A stretch of 64,000 nt of DNA from positions 868,001 to 932,000 of the forward strand of contig NZ_CP066779.1 of the NCBI RefSeq assembly GCF_016598535.1. Reading direction: 5' to 3'. The notes below the pieces were generated by a model. That model was not told where the DNA came from and searched no databases. It saw nothing but the letters and a program-made list of their open reading frames with translations. The stretch is from Rhodococcus sp. P-2. GTDB taxonomy: Bacteria > Actinomycetota > Actinomycetes > Mycobacteriales > Mycobacteriaceae. Position numbers and translations under genes: made by a program. Every line of letters starts with the position of its first letter. Positions within the stretch are counted from its first letter, which is position 1. This document shows, piece by piece, positions 17,387-27,831 of this stretch.

Positions 17387-17428
17387 AAAGGGGCGTGCCG
17401 TCGAATCCTCGACGACACGCCCCTTTTT
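17387..17428. terminator. Strong bidirectional terminator
   Basis: AAAGGGGCGTG (17387-17397) pairs with CACGCCCCTTT (17416-17426), and the loop contains a further CGTCGA/TCGACG pairing. It is followed by TTTTT on the plus strand and by an A-rich flank that supplies U residues on the minus strand. It separates the convergent Ig-repeat and choD genes. Confidence 0.9.
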
Positions 17429-17442
17429 CGGTTCTCGGTGAA

Positions 17443-19197
17443 CTATCCGGCTGCAGGCTCCACCGGAACAGCAGTGGCCGTCTTGCCGCCGGTGATCTTC
17501 ACGATCGGCAGAACCAGCGCGGCCGGAGCCGACGCCGGCACGACGGGCGACTTGGGTGCAATCGGTGCCAAGCGTTCGTAGCCGCTGCCCTGGGCGGGAC
17601 GCAGGTCGGTCTCCCCCTTGTTCGGCCACAGCGAGGCCGAGCGCTCTGCCTGGGCGGCAATGGTCAGCGACGGATTCACGCCGAGATTGGCCGAGACCGC
17701 TGCACCGTCGACGACGCTGAGCGTCGGGTAGCCGTACACCCGGTGGTACGGATCGATGACGCCGTGATCGGAATCCGACGCGATAGCGCAACCGCCGAGG
17801 AAGTGCGCCGTCAGCGGAACGTTGAAGATCTCGCCCCACGTGCCGCCCGCCACGCCGTCGATCTTCTCGGCAACTCGACGCGTCGCCTCGTTACCCTCCG
17901 GAATCCACGTCGGGTTCGGCTGACCGTGGCCCTGCTTGCTGGTGACCTTGCGTCGACCGAACAGGCCCTTCTTCGTGTACGTGGTGATGGAGTTGTCGAG
18001 GTTCTGCATGACGAGCGCGATGATCGTGCGCTCACTCCAGTCCTTGACCGTCAACATGCGCAACATCTGGTACGGGTTCTTCGCGACCACACCGAGGAAC
18101 TTGATCCACCGGGGTGTCTTGCCGCCGCCATCGGTCATCAAGGTCTGCAACAGGCCCATCGCGTTCGATCCCTTGCCGTAGCGGACCGGCTCGATGTGGG
18201 TGTCGCTGCTCGGGTGGAACGACGACGTGATCGCCACTCCGCGGGTCAGGTCGAGAGCAGGATCGACCTTGTACTTGCCTGCGCCGACGATGGATTCGGA
18301 GTTCGTTCGAGTCAGCTCGCCGAGCTTGTCGGAGAGCTTGGGCAGCGCTCCGGTGTCCTTCATGTCGAAGAGCAGATGCTGAGTGCCCCACGTTCCGGCC
18401 GCGAGAATGACGTTCGCAGCCGTGTAGGTGCGGCGGTTCTTGCGTCCGAATGCGCCGGTTCGCTCGGTGAACACGTCCCACGAACCGTCGCGAGCCTCGC
18501 GTAGTCCGGACACGGTGGTCATCGGAATGATCTCGGCGCCGGCTGTCTCGGCAAGGCCCAGATAGTTTTTGAGCAGAGTGTTCTTCGCTCCGTGACGGCA
18601 GCCCGTCATGCACTCGCCGCACTCGATGCAACCGGTGCGCTCGGGTCCGACGCCGCCGAAGTACGGGTCCTTCGCCTTCTTGCCCGGCTCACCGAAGTAG
18701 ACGCCGACGGGCGTCTGGATGAACGTGTCACCGACGCCCATGTCGTCGGCGACCGACTTCATGATCTCGTCAGCGGGCGTCATGTGCGGATTCTGAACGA
18801 CGCCGAGCATCTTCTGAGCCTGCTCGTAGTACGGCGTGAGTTCACTGCGCCAGTCGGTGATGTGAGCCCACTGCTTGTCCTGGAAGAACGGCTCCGGCGG
18901 CTGGTAAAGCGTGTTGGCGTAGTTCAACGACCCACCGCCGACACCCGCGCCCGCGAGAATGAGGCAGTCGCGCAGCAGGTGTACGCGCTGAATGCCGAAA
19001 CAACCCAGTTTCGGAGCCCAGAGGAACTTCTTGAGATCCCAACTGGTCTTCGCGAAATCTTCGTCGGCATACCGTCGGCCGGCTTCGATGACGCCGACCT
19101 TGTAGCCCTTCTCCACGAGACGAAGCGCGCTCACGCTTCCGCCGAACCCGGATCCGACGATCAGTACGTCGTAGTCCGTTGCCCGTTGCTTGCCCAT
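17443..19197 (-). CDS. choD: Cholesterol oxidase-type GMC flavoprotein (ChoD family)
   Basis: The 584-aa protein opens with an FAD-binding Rossmann motif (VGSGFGGSVSALRL, residues ~14-27), has a GMC-like GAGVGGGSLNYANTL segment, a cysteine-rich CIECGECMTGC stretch, and a late NLGVNPSLTIAAQAER segment typical of the FAD-binding end. Gene order choD-guaB3-guaB is the same as Rv3409c-Rv3411c. No signal peptide is visible, so it should be intracellular. The family was named cholesterol oxidase, but true sterol oxidation by ChoD has been questioned; a GMC oxidoreductase on a hydroxylated lipid or steroid is the safe call. The Cys cluster is unlike secreted cholesterol oxidases. Confidence 0.85.
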   Translation of the reverse strand: MGKQRATDYDVLIVGSGFGGSVSALRLVEKGYKVGVIEAGRRYADEDFAKTSWDLKKFLWAPKLGCFGIQRVHLLRDCLILAGAGVGGGSLNYANTLYQPPEPFFQDKQWAHITDWRSELTPYYEQAQKMLGVVQNPHMTPADEIMKSVADDMGVGDTFIQTPVGVYFGEPGKKAKDPYFGGVGPERTGCIECGECMTGCRHGAKNTLLKNYLGLAETAGAEIIPMTTVSGLREARDGSWDVFTERTGAFGRKNRRTYTAANVILAAGTWGTQHLLFDMKDTGALPKLSDKLGELTRTNSESIVGAGKYKVDPALDLTRGVAITSSFHPSSDTHIEPVRYGKGSNAMGLLQTLMTDGGGKTPRWIKFLGVVAKNPYQMLRMLTVKDWSERTIIALVMQNLDNSITTYTKKGLFGRRKVTSKQGHGQPNPTWIPEGNEATRRVAEKIDGVAGGTWGEIFNVPLTAHFLGGCAIASDSDHGVIDPYHRVYGYPTLSVVDGAAVSANLGVNPSLTIAAQAERSASLWPNKGETDLRPAQGSGYERLAPIAPKSPVVPASAPAALVLPIVKITGGKTATAVPVEPAAG

Positions 19198-19324
19198 CAG
19201 GACACCTCCACCGTGAACCGTAGTTACCCGCCAGTATGCACCTATCCCTTGTGACTACCACCACAAGGGGCCTCATAAGCGTAACCACAAGTATCAGGAA
19301 CGGGAGAAAGTCCTGCACAACGAA

Positions 19325-19359
19325 CTGTGGCCCCGGTTCACGAAGAACCGGGGCCACAG
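19325..19359. terminator. 15-bp perfect hairpin between guaB3 and choD
   Basis: CTGTGGCCCCGGTTC (19325-19339) and GAACCGGGGCCACAG (19345-19359) form a perfect stem with loop ACGAA, 12 bp after the guaB3 stop. No U-run follows on the minus strand, so it is a non-canonical terminator of the I-shaped kind common in actinobacteria. Confidence 0.8.
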
Positions 19360-19370
19360 AAAGGTACAAA

Positions 19371-20516
19371 CTACGCGCGGACGGTCAATCCGACCTTCTG
19401 GAACTCCTTGAGATCGGAGTATCCGGCCTTGGCCATCGACCGACGGAGACCACCGACGAAGTTCAGCGAACCGTACGGATCATCCGAAGGACCGCTCAGA
19501 ACCTGATCCAGGCTCGGACGCTCACCGTAGGAAACCGGAAGAAGCGCTCCACGCGGAACCGAAGGATGAGCCGCAGCGGACGGCCAGTACCAGCCGCCAC
19601 CCGGCGCCTCGGCGGACACGGCCAGCGGCGCGCCCAGAACGGCAGCGTCGGCACCGCAGGCGATGGCCTTCGCCAGATCACCCGAAGTTGCGATGTCACC
19701 GTCGGCGATGACGTGGACGTAGCGTCCACCTGTCTCGTCGAGGTAGTCGCGCCTGGCTGCTGCAGCGTCGGCAATGGCCGTGGCCATCGGAACGCCGATA
19801 CCCAGGACCTCACCGGTGGTGGTTGCACCCTCGGTGGAGCCGTACCCGACGATGACACCGGCAGCGCCGGTACGCATCAGGTGCAGCGCGGTGCGGTGGT
19901 CACTGACCCCACCAGCGACAACCGGAACGTCGAGTTCCGAGATGAACGTCTTGAGGTTCAGCGGTTCCTGCTCGGTGTGCACGACGTGCTCGGCCGAGAT
20001 GATCGTCCCGTGGACGACCAGCAGGTCGATTCCGGCCTTGATCAGCTCGGGCGTCAGTGCGCGCGCATTCTGCGGACTGACTCGAACGGCAGTGGTGACC
20101 CCCGAATCACGGACCTGCGCCACCGCAGCAGCCAGAAGACCCGCCTGCAGCGGTGCCGCGTGCAGCTCCTGCAAGTAGCGGATGGCTGCGTCGACGCCAC
20201 CGTCCTTTTCGGCGATCTCGACGAGACGCCGGAGCTTCTCCTCGACATCGGGGTGACGACCCCACAGGCCTTCACCGTTGATGACACCGAGGCCGCCGCG
20301 CTTACCCAGCTCGATCGCGAAGGTCGGCGAGACCAACGCGTCGGTGGGATGTGCGAGGACTGGGATGTCGAACCTGTAAGCGTCGAGCTGCCAAGCAGTC
20401 GACACCTCCTTCGACGAACGGGTTCGCCGGGAGGGAACGATGTTCACATCGTCCAACTCGTAGGTACGTCGGGCCGTTCGACCCATGCCGATCTCAACGA
20501 GGTCGCGCACGCGCAC
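19371..20516 (-). CDS. guaB3: GuaB3-type IMP dehydrogenase-family protein
   Basis: The 381-aa product has the IMPDH/GMP-reductase TIM-barrel fold but lacks the CBS pair, as for Rv3410c (GuaB3). Visible features are the N-terminal signature EIGMGRTARRTYELDDVNIVPS, the barrel strands VVAGGVSDHRTALHLM and VIVGYGSTEGATTTGE, and HVIADGDIATSGDLAKA. The typical IMPDH catalytic Cys loop (GSICTTR) is replaced by the STEGATTT region, so classical IMPDH activity is doubtful. GuaB3 proteins of some bacteria have been reported to reduce GMP. It follows guaB by 21 bp on the same strand and is probably co-transcribed. Confidence 0.92.
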   Translation of the reverse strand: MRVRDLVEIGMGRTARRTYELDDVNIVPSRRTRSSKEVSTAWQLDAYRFDIPVLAHPTDALVSPTFAIELGKRGGLGVINGEGLWGRHPDVEEKLRRLVEIAEKDGGVDAAIRYLQELHAAPLQAGLLAAAVAQVRDSGVTTAVRVSPQNARALTPELIKAGIDLLVVHGTIISAEHVVHTEQEPLNLKTFISELDVPVVAGGVSDHRTALHLMRTGAAGVIVGYGSTEGATTTGEVLGIGVPMATAIADAAAARRDYLDETGGRYVHVIADGDIATSGDLAKAIACGADAAVLGAPLAVSAEAPGGGWYWPSAAAHPSVPRGALLPVSYGERPSLDQVLSGPSDDPYGSLNFVGGLRRSMAKAGYSDLKEFQKVGLTVRA

Positions 20517-20537
20517 CCCTTTCTCGTGTACTGGTTG

Positions 20538-22710
<2,173 letters not shown>

Positions 22711-22731
22711 GCGAAACCCCACCGAGTTCAT

Positions 22732-22773
22732 ACGAAAGTGGCCGACAAGCAATTGCTTGTCGGCCACTTTCGT
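22732..22773. terminator. Perfect 19-bp bidirectional terminator
   Basis: ACGAAAGTGGCCGACAAGC (22732-22750) pairs perfectly with 22755-22773 around the loop AATT. It lies between the convergent DUF5319 and rsdA genes. U-rich flanks are short in both directions. Confidence 0.9.
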
Positions 22774-22797
22774 TTGACTCGGATCGGAACGATGCGA

Positions 22798-23736
22798 TCA
22801 GGGCGGGGGTGACGAAGAATCACCCGACGGCGACGAGGCCGGGGCCAGTGAGGTCGTTGTCGTGGTTGTGGTCGTCGTTGTCGTGGTGGTTGCCGTGGGC
22901 GACGATGACGGTGTGGACGACGCCGCACTTGGCCCAGGCGCTTGCATGATTCCAGGGTCGGGCGTTGTCGTCGTGGTTGCGCCGCCAGGCTGCTGAGGGT
23001 TGGCCGGGTTGACAGAAGTCCCCGGAATCGCCGTGGGCGAGGTGGCAAGCGAGGACTGCTGATCGGTCGTCAGCGGCGGCGCCAAGGGTGACGTGGTCTC
23101 CTGGACCTGCGTCATCAACTTGCCCCAACGCTCGACGAGGTCGGTCTTGTCCTGCGAGTCCTTGACCGCATCGGCACGGTGAGCTGCGTTGTCCAGCACC
23201 ATCTTTGCCGCGGGAATGTCCCCGGCAGCCAACAGACGCTCGGCCTTCTCCAGCTCGGATGTCGTGTCGATCTTCGCAACCGTCGAGTTGGCCTCGTCGG
23301 CGAAGACGACCTCCTTGACGCCCCAGAGGGCATCGCCGGGCTGGGCGCCGTATGCCATCGCCGTGGCGCCACCGAAGACCACTGCTGCGACAGCTGCTGC
23401 GGCGGCGATCGGGCGGACCACGCGCAGTCGGGAACGGGAACGTGAACGCTGACGATCGGAGAAGCCGGACGGCGTCGCTGTGATTGCAGCGATGACATCG
23501 TCCAACAACGGACCCTCGGGCATCGGAGTCGCAACGACATCGTCACGCCATTGCGAGAGAATCAACGCAAGTTCGTACTGTTCGGTGCTATCGGTTGCTA
23601 CCGGTCCACCACTCGAAATGGATTCGATCAGCGCATCGTCACGCCGAACCGCAGCCAAGTCCACTGGCGTACCGTCGTCGGCGAGATCACCGAGATTCGA
23701 AGCGTCACGCCCCTCGTCTCTAGCCAAAGCTCTCAC
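22798..23736 (-). CDS. rsdA: Anti-sigma-D factor RsdA
   Basis: The 312-aa protein has a cytoplasmic N-terminus (~130 residues) with the RsdA sigma-binding region QYELALILSQWRDDVV, one membrane helix (IAAAAAVAAVVFGGATAMAYG) and an extracytoplasmic domain with an alpha-helical ELEKAERLLAAGDIPAAKMVL segment. The last ~100 residues are Pro/Ser/Thr-rich with 13 consecutive threonines. The GTG start overlaps the sigD stop by 17 bp, so the two are translationally coupled, as for Rv3414c-Rv3413c. RsdA sequesters SigD at the membrane; in mycobacteria release needs Clp proteolysis. The threonine run uses mixed ACA/ACC/ACG codons, so it is not a simple slippage tract. Confidence 0.92.
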   Translation of the reverse strand: MRALARDEGRDASNLGDLADDGTPVDLAAVRRDDALIESISSGGPVATDSTEQYELALILSQWRDDVVATPMPEGPLLDDVIAAITATPSGFSDRQRSRSRSRLRVVRPIAAAAAVAAVVFGGATAMAYGAQPGDALWGVKEVVFADEANSTVAKIDTTSELEKAERLLAAGDIPAAKMVLDNAAHRADAVKDSQDKTDLVERWGKLMTQVQETTSPLAPPLTTDQQSSLATSPTAIPGTSVNPANPQQPGGATTTTTPDPGIMQAPGPSAASSTPSSSPTATTTTTTTTTTTTTSLAPASSPSGDSSSPPP

Positions 23737-24298
23737 CTGCTTTCGTCACTTCTTTTTTCAGTTTCGCGATCGCCCTGTGCTGAGCGACTCGTACAGCTCC
23801 GGCGGTACTACCGACGGCGACGGCCGTTTCCTCGGCCGACATCCCGACCACCAGGCGAAGTATCAAGATTTCTCGATGCTTCTCCGGAAGTGTGCCGAGC
23901 AGTTCGTGCATCTGTCTGCTGGACTCCGAATCAAGTGCTCGTTGTTCGGGACCATCATCCAGTGCTATTACATCCGGTACTTCGGAAACGGGCTCCGACT
24001 TGTTACGGGCGGAGCTTCGATGTGCGTCCGCAACCTTGTGTGCCGCAATTCCGTACACAAAGGCCATGAACGGGCGTCCCTGGTCCTGATAACGCGGCAG
24101 CGCGGTCATCACGGCCAGACACACTTCCTGTGCGACGTCGTCAGCGGACAGGTGTCCCCGCTCGGCCGCACCCACTCGACCGCGGCAGTAGCGCACCACC
24201 ATCGGTCGGATGTTCTCCAGAACCAAAGCTAGAGCTGTACGGTCGCCCTGCGCAGCAGCGGCGACCGCGGTGTCCAACTCATCGCTCGTATTTGTCAT
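23720..24298 (-). CDS. sigD: ECF-type sigma factor SigD
   Basis: The 192-aa product has sigma region 2 (ADDVAQEVCLAVMTALPRYQ with the following FMAFVYGIAAHKVADAHR) and region 4 (LLGTLPEKHREILILRLVVGMSAEETAVAVGSTAGAVRVAQHRAIAKLKK) joined by an acidic linker. It matches SigD of mycobacteria, which drives stationary-phase, ribosomal and chaperone genes. AGGA precedes the ATG. Its 3' end overlaps rsdA, encoding its anti-sigma factor, and whiB3 and the Rv3415c homologue lie upstream exactly as in M. tuberculosis. Confidence 0.95.
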   Translation of the reverse strand: MTNTSDELDTAVAAAAQGDRTALALVLENIRPMVVRYCRGRVGAAERGHLSADDVAQEVCLAVMTALPRYQDQGRPFMAFVYGIAAHKVADAHRSSARNKSEPVSEVPDVIALDDGPEQRALDSESSRQMHELLGTLPEKHREILILRLVVGMSAEETAVAVGSTAGAVRVAQHRAIAKLKKEVTKAGESFG

Positions 24299-24473
24299 CG
24301 TCAGCGAAAATCCTGGCGTTACAGTGGCACCTCCCGAGCGGGTGTGCTCCCGCTCTCAGCGGAACCCTCTAAGAGTAACCATCCGGACCGGCTGGTCTCC
24401 GCATGCCCGCCCAGCAGTCGCGATAACGAAACAGCCCTGCGGGAATCGTTCGCAGGCGACTTCGGCGGAGCAA

Positions 24474-25340
24474 TTACGACAAAGGTAGGAGTAATCCACC
24501 GCGCATCGCGATCAGATCGCCGATCTCACGAGCGCTCGGCGAGGTCCTCCCACCACTCACGCCCTCGATCAACAACGACGACGCCCAGGCCAGGGGCAGC
24601 AGACCGTATCGCTGACACCGCGCAAGCACATCCGTCGCCAACTCCACGGCCGCGCTTGGGTCTGTTCCGGTCAAAGTGGCACTGAGCAGTAGATCCGACT
24701 TCACGCGGTGCCGGACAGACTCCGATTCCCCCGACAATTCGACGGCGCGTTCTGCGTGTCTGCCTGCGCGCGCGAAGTCACCTCCCGCCAGTGCGAGTTC
24801 CGCCGAGACCCATTCGATCCGAATTTCCTGCCGCCACAGCCCGGCCTCTTCACCCAGACGCGCCCGACACTGCGCCAGCAGGCGCCAGCCGAGCGGGAGC
24901 CGGCCACAGCCGAGCGCATCCGCAGCCAGACCGGTCAGAGCGTCACAGGCGGCCTCTGGATCGTCTTGCAGGCCGCCGACGATCGCCAGTGCGCGACCGT
25001 CCCACGTCGACGCGAGTGCATGGCGTCCGCTCTGGCGAAGAAACGACGCCCTCGTGCTGGCAGACAGAGAGGCAAGGACTCGATCCGAATGCGCCGAGAA
25101 CCCCGAAGTGCGCCGATCCAGGACATCCAATGCGGCCCGCGCTCTGGCGTAATGCCCCTGCCCACCCAGAATTACTGCTGTTGTCCACCACTCCCGGGTG
25201 GTACTCGGCACCGGGAGGCGGTCGAGATCCGGATCCGCCCCGAACGCGGCGGACTCGAGAGTGCTTGGACGTGCAGCTGCTTGAGAGGGCACAAATGATC
25301 CGGTGGGCGCAGATGGTCCAGGGGGCGCAGGTGTCGACAC
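24474..25340 (-). CDS. Conserved TPR-like protein (Rv3415c type)
   Basis: The frame extends to 25487, but the extra 49 residues are Cys-rich and unlike the rest. The GTG at 25340 (VSTPAPPGPSAP) starts the typical coding stretch and gives 288 aa. After a proline-rich N-terminus, the protein is built of amphipathic helix pairs rich in Ala, Leu and Arg (GHYARARAALDVLDRR, GDFARAGRHAERAVEL, DPSAAVELATDVLARC), the look of tetratricopeptide-like repeats. It lies between sigD and divergent whiB3, as Rv3415c does. Function is unknown; a protein-interaction scaffold is the limit of inference. Confidence 0.75.
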   Translation of the reverse strand: MSTPAPPGPSAPTGSFVPSQAAARPSTLESAAFGADPDLDRLPVPSTTREWWTTAVILGGQGHYARARAALDVLDRRTSGFSAHSDRVLASLSASTRASFLRQSGRHALASTWDGRALAIVGGLQDDPEAACDALTGLAADALGCGRLPLGWRLLAQCRARLGEEAGLWRQEIRIEWVSAELALAGGDFARAGRHAERAVELSGESESVRHRVKSDLLLSATLTGTDPSAAVELATDVLARCQRYGLLPLAWASSLLIEGVSGGRTSPSAREIGDLIAMRGGLLLPLS

Positions 25341-25945
25341 AGGTAGATCATGGCAGCAGCACCGCCAGACAAGCGCTCGACCGATGCCAAAAATCGCACA
25401 GAAACACGAAATGGCAAGTTTGTCGGAGTTAATCAGATATTCAACTGAGATTTGCCGAATGTACTCGTAATGATATTTAACGGGCATATATCCGTGACGT
25501 TAACTGTGCATTACTTATTGGACAGATGTCCTAGTTGAAACTTGGGCACTAAGTCCCGAAATGGCACACTATCCCGCCTGCGCAATATCGGACAAATGAC
25601 GCAAACCGAGCCGAATGACTGAGTGATTTCGCCGGGCGATCAGCAGCAAACATATCCCTGATCTGTGGGTTTCGCATCTCGAGCAGCCAGGCTCGCCGCC
25701 CACCACCTCGATCGACCCGATATCAACATCGGCACAGCACAACGCATGAGGGGCCCGAAATGTAAATATATACTTCGTTAACTCTCGTATTTCGATATAT
25801 GCCGATCGCCACTGAACAAGCCTATTGACGCGATTTACTCAGCACCCTTACGGTTAGCAAGCGTGAACGATTCAGAAGGCCCGGATAACCTCCGGGCAAC
25901 TTGGTCCGCTCGTTGATCAACGCGAGCTTGCAGTAAGGAGTCAAC
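25341..25945. other. 605-bp AT-rich upstream region of whiB3
   Basis: No credible gene is present. The segment at about 25420-25560 and that at 25760-25810 are distinctly AT-rich (TAAATATATAC, ATTTCGATATATG), unlike the rest of the window. A small palindrome GGACA-GA-TGTCC occupies 25520-25531. Such a long divergent region suits multiple promoters for whiB3 and the Rv3415c-type gene. AAGGAG ends about six bases before the whiB3 ATG. Confidence 0.6.
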
Positions 25946-26242
25946 ATGCCTGCACCGAATCACCTTCCAGGCCCCAACGCAGACATCTGGGACTGGCAGA
26001 TGCACGGTCTGTGCCGCGGAGTCGACTCCTCCATGTTCTTCCATCCCGATGGCGAACGCGGTAGAGCACGTGCCCAGCGCGAAACCCGCGCAAAAGAGAT
26101 GTGCCGTCAGTGCCCGGTACTGATGCAGTGCCGCAGCCACGCGCTGACCGTCGCCGAGCCGTACGGCATCTGGGGAGGAATGTCGGAAACCGAACGTGAA
26201 CTACATGCGCGCCACCGTCGCACCACCCGCATAGCTTCCTGA
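25946..26242 (+). CDS. whiB3: WhiB3-type iron-sulfur transcriptional regulator
   Basis: The 98-aa protein has the four WhiB cysteines (Cys23, Cys53, Cys56, Cys62; the last three as C-x2-C-x5-C) that bind a 4Fe-4S cluster, the GIWGG turn at about 74-78, and a basic C-terminal tail (RHRRTTR) for DNA contact. WhiB3 senses redox state and NO and binds the SigA region 4, steering lipid metabolism in mycobacteria. Location between the Rv3415c homologue and groEL1 supports WhiB3 rather than another paralogue. A strong ribosome site (AAGGAG) fixes the start, and a terminator follows at 26264. Confidence 0.95.
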   Translation: MPAPNHLPGPNADIWDWQMHGLCRGVDSSMFFHPDGERGRARAQRETRAKEMCRQCPVLMQCRSHALTVAEPYGIWGGMSETERELHARHRRTTRIAS

Positions 26243-26263
26243 TACGCGCAGGTCGAGTGCACC

Positions 26264-26289
26264 AGGCCCCCGAGAGTTTTCGGGGGCCT
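26264..26289 (+). terminator. Rho-independent terminator of whiB3
   Basis: AGGCCCCCGA (26264-26273) pairs with TCGGGGGCCT (26280-26289) around GAGTTT, followed by TTGCTTGTCT. It lies 22 bp after the whiB3 stop. Confidence 0.88.
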
Positions 26290-26333
26290 TTGCTTGTCTA
26301 CGTCAGCTCCTGAAAAGAATTTCCGACTCCGAC

Positions 26334-26360
26334 CCATCCTGTCGACGACCGACTCCGAAT
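26334..26360 (+). promoter_or_regulatory. Putative SigK-dependent promoter
   Basis: CCATCC at 26334-26339 and CGAAT at 26356-26360 are separated by exactly 16 bases. This matches the SigK consensus known from M. tuberculosis mpt70/mpt83 (CCATCC-N16/17-CGAAT). It lies 48 bp before the fasciclin ATG at 26408, an orthologous target type, and sigK itself lies just downstream. No such match was seen directly upstream of sigK. Confidence 0.75.
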
Positions 26361-26407
26361 GCCTTCTGACAGTGCACCTCAGCACATCCCTTCAGGAAGG
26401 CAGACCC

Positions 26408-27073
26408 ATGAACACCTCTACTCGAGTTCTGGCAGTCACCGCAGCAGCCTCTTTCGCCGTCTTCGGCGTCGTCGGTTGCTCCTCCGACGACAACGATTCG
26501 TCGACCGACACCTCGAGCGCCGCCATGACGTCTTCTGCAATGGGATCGAGCATGTCTCCCAGCAGCGCGATGGCAGAGCCCGCTTCTGATCTGGTCGGTG
26601 CCGGTTGTGCCGACTATGCAGCCGCAGTACCGAGCGGCGCCGGATCGGTCAGCGGAATGGCCCAGGATCCGGTTGCCACAGCGGCATCCAACAATCCGTT
26701 GCTCACCACCTTGACCGCGGCTGTCTCCGGCCAGCTCAACCCGGACGTCAACCTGGTCGACACCCTCAACGGCGGCGAGTTCACCGTCTTCGCACCGATC
26801 GACTCGGCATTCGCGAAGATCGACCCCGCCACGATCGACAGCCTCAAGACGGACAGCGCCACACTGACCAAGATCCTCACCTACCACGTGGTTCCCGGCC
26901 AGATCGCCCCTGACGCGATCGACGGAACGCACCCCACCGCCGAGGGCGGAACGGTCACGGTCACCGGATCCGGAGACAACATCAAGGTCAACGACGCAAC
27001 TGTCGTCTGCGGTGGAGTCAAGACTGCAAACGCCACCGTCTACCTCATCGATTCGGTGCTGATGCCGCAGTAG
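26408..27073 (+). CDS. Fasciclin-domain lipoprotein (MPT83/MPT70-like)
   Basis: The ATG at 26408 follows AGGAAGGCAG and gives 221 aa; the frame upstream is just open DNA. A signal peptide ends in the lipobox VVGC with lipidated Cys24, followed by a Ser/Asp/Met-rich spacer. Residues ~65-221 are one FAS1 domain: [14 protein letters not shown], the H1 box [32 protein letters not shown] and the H2-like end [17 protein letters not shown]83-type proteins are surface lipoproteins that mediate adhesion. A SigK promoter precedes it and sigK-rskA follow, matching the known SigK regulon logic of mycobacteria. Confidence 0.93.
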   Translation: MNTSTRVLAVTAAASFAVFGVVGCSSDDNDSSTDTSSAAMTSSAMGSSMSPSSAMAEPASDLVGAGCADYAAAVPSGAGSVSGMAQDPVATAASNNPLLTTLTAAVSGQLNPDVNLVDTLNGGEFTVFAPIDSAFAKIDPATIDSLKTDSATLTKILTYHVVPGQIAPDAIDGTHPTAEGGTVTVTGSGDNIKVNDATVVCGGVKTANATVYLIDSVLMPQ

Positions 27074-27083
27074 TCCCCACCTG

Positions 27084-27127
27084 CTGTGCGCCTTTACTAA
27101 CCCCCCGCGGTTAATAAAGGCGCACAG
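27084..27127. repeat. Copy B of the 44-bp palindromic element
   Basis: Arms 27084-27102 and 27109-27127 pair with one C/A mismatch around the loop CCCCGC. The reverse complement of copy A (11791-11834) is identical at 43 of 44 positions, including the loop. It lies 10 bp after the fasciclin stop and has no T-run, so it may act as a hairpin terminator but is not a canonical one. Confidence 0.85.
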
Positions 27128-27161
27128 CGGCCAACGGCGGGCCAAGAGAAAAGAACCGGAC

Positions 27162-27830
27162 ATGCACGCTACGGTTGTACGCGATGAAGCGAGACAACTC
27201 TTCGTGAGCGAGCCAGACCATGCGTCGGATGCGGCCGACGCATGCCCGACGGACAATTCTGCGGCCCGCACCGCTCGAATCGCGGAATCACGCGAGCTGG
27301 CAGTGATCCTCGCGAGCGTCGCCGGTGGCGACCAGAACGCCTTTGCCGAGTTCTACGACCGAACCAGCTCCCGCGTCTACGGCATGGTTCTTCGTGTACT
27401 CCGTGATCCAGGCTTCTCCGAGGAAGCGGTCCAAGAGGTCTACCTCCAAGCCTGGAAATCGGCCGACAGTTTCGACCCCGCCAAGGGGTCCGCACTCTCC
27501 TGGCTTCTGACTCTTGCCCACCGACGCGCGGTGGATCGCGTGCGCTCCGAACAGTCGAGTTCGGATCGACAGGCTCTCTACGACACCACCAATGCCACTC
27601 CCGAGTTCGACGTCGTCAGCGACGAAGTGACGCGAAGAGACGAGCATCGTGCTGTCACGGACTGTCTCGAAACGCTGACGGACACTCAGCGCCAATCGGT
27701 GACTCTCGCCTATTACGGCGGCCGAACGTACCGCGAAGTGGCCGAAGATCTCGGCGTGGCGATTCCCACGATCAAGTCGCGAATTCGCGACGGACTACTG
27801 CGCCTACGTGGATGTTTGGGGGTGATGTGA
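27162..27830 (+). CDS. sigK: ECF sigma factor SigK
   Basis: This 222-aa ECF sigma factor closely resembles mycobacterial SigK. Region 2 is seen as NAFAEFYDRTSSRVYGMVLRV and EEAVQEVYLQAWKSADSFDP, with the -10 contact GSALSWLLTLAHRRAVDRVR. Region 4 is seen as LTDTQRQSVTLAYYGGRTYREVAEDLG and IKSRIRDGLLRLRGCL. The N-terminal ~45 residues precede the conserved domain, so a later start such as the GTG at 27204 cannot be excluded. The next gene, one base after the stop, encodes the anti-sigma factor RskA. The fasciclin gene upstream is the expected regulon member. Confidence 0.92.
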   Translation: MHATVVRDEARQLFVSEPDHASDAADACPTDNSAARTARIAESRELAVILASVAGGDQNAFAEFYDRTSSRVYGMVLRVLRDPGFSEEAVQEVYLQAWKSADSFDPAKGSALSWLLTLAHRRAVDRVRSEQSSSDRQALYDTTNATPEFDVVSDEVTRRDEHRAVTDCLETLTDTQRQSVTLAYYGGRTYREVAEDLGVAIPTIKSRIRDGLLRLRGCLGVM

Positions 27831-27831
27831 G

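Noticed and set aside
25341..25487. N-terminal extension of the Rv3415c-type protein.
   Set aside because: The added residues are Cys-rich and AT-coded, unlike the rest, and the GTG at 25340 starts the normal composition.
25520..25531. GGACA-GA-TGTCC palindrome upstream of whiB3 as an operator.
   Set aside because: Arms of five bases in a 605-bp region are too short to support a specific claim.
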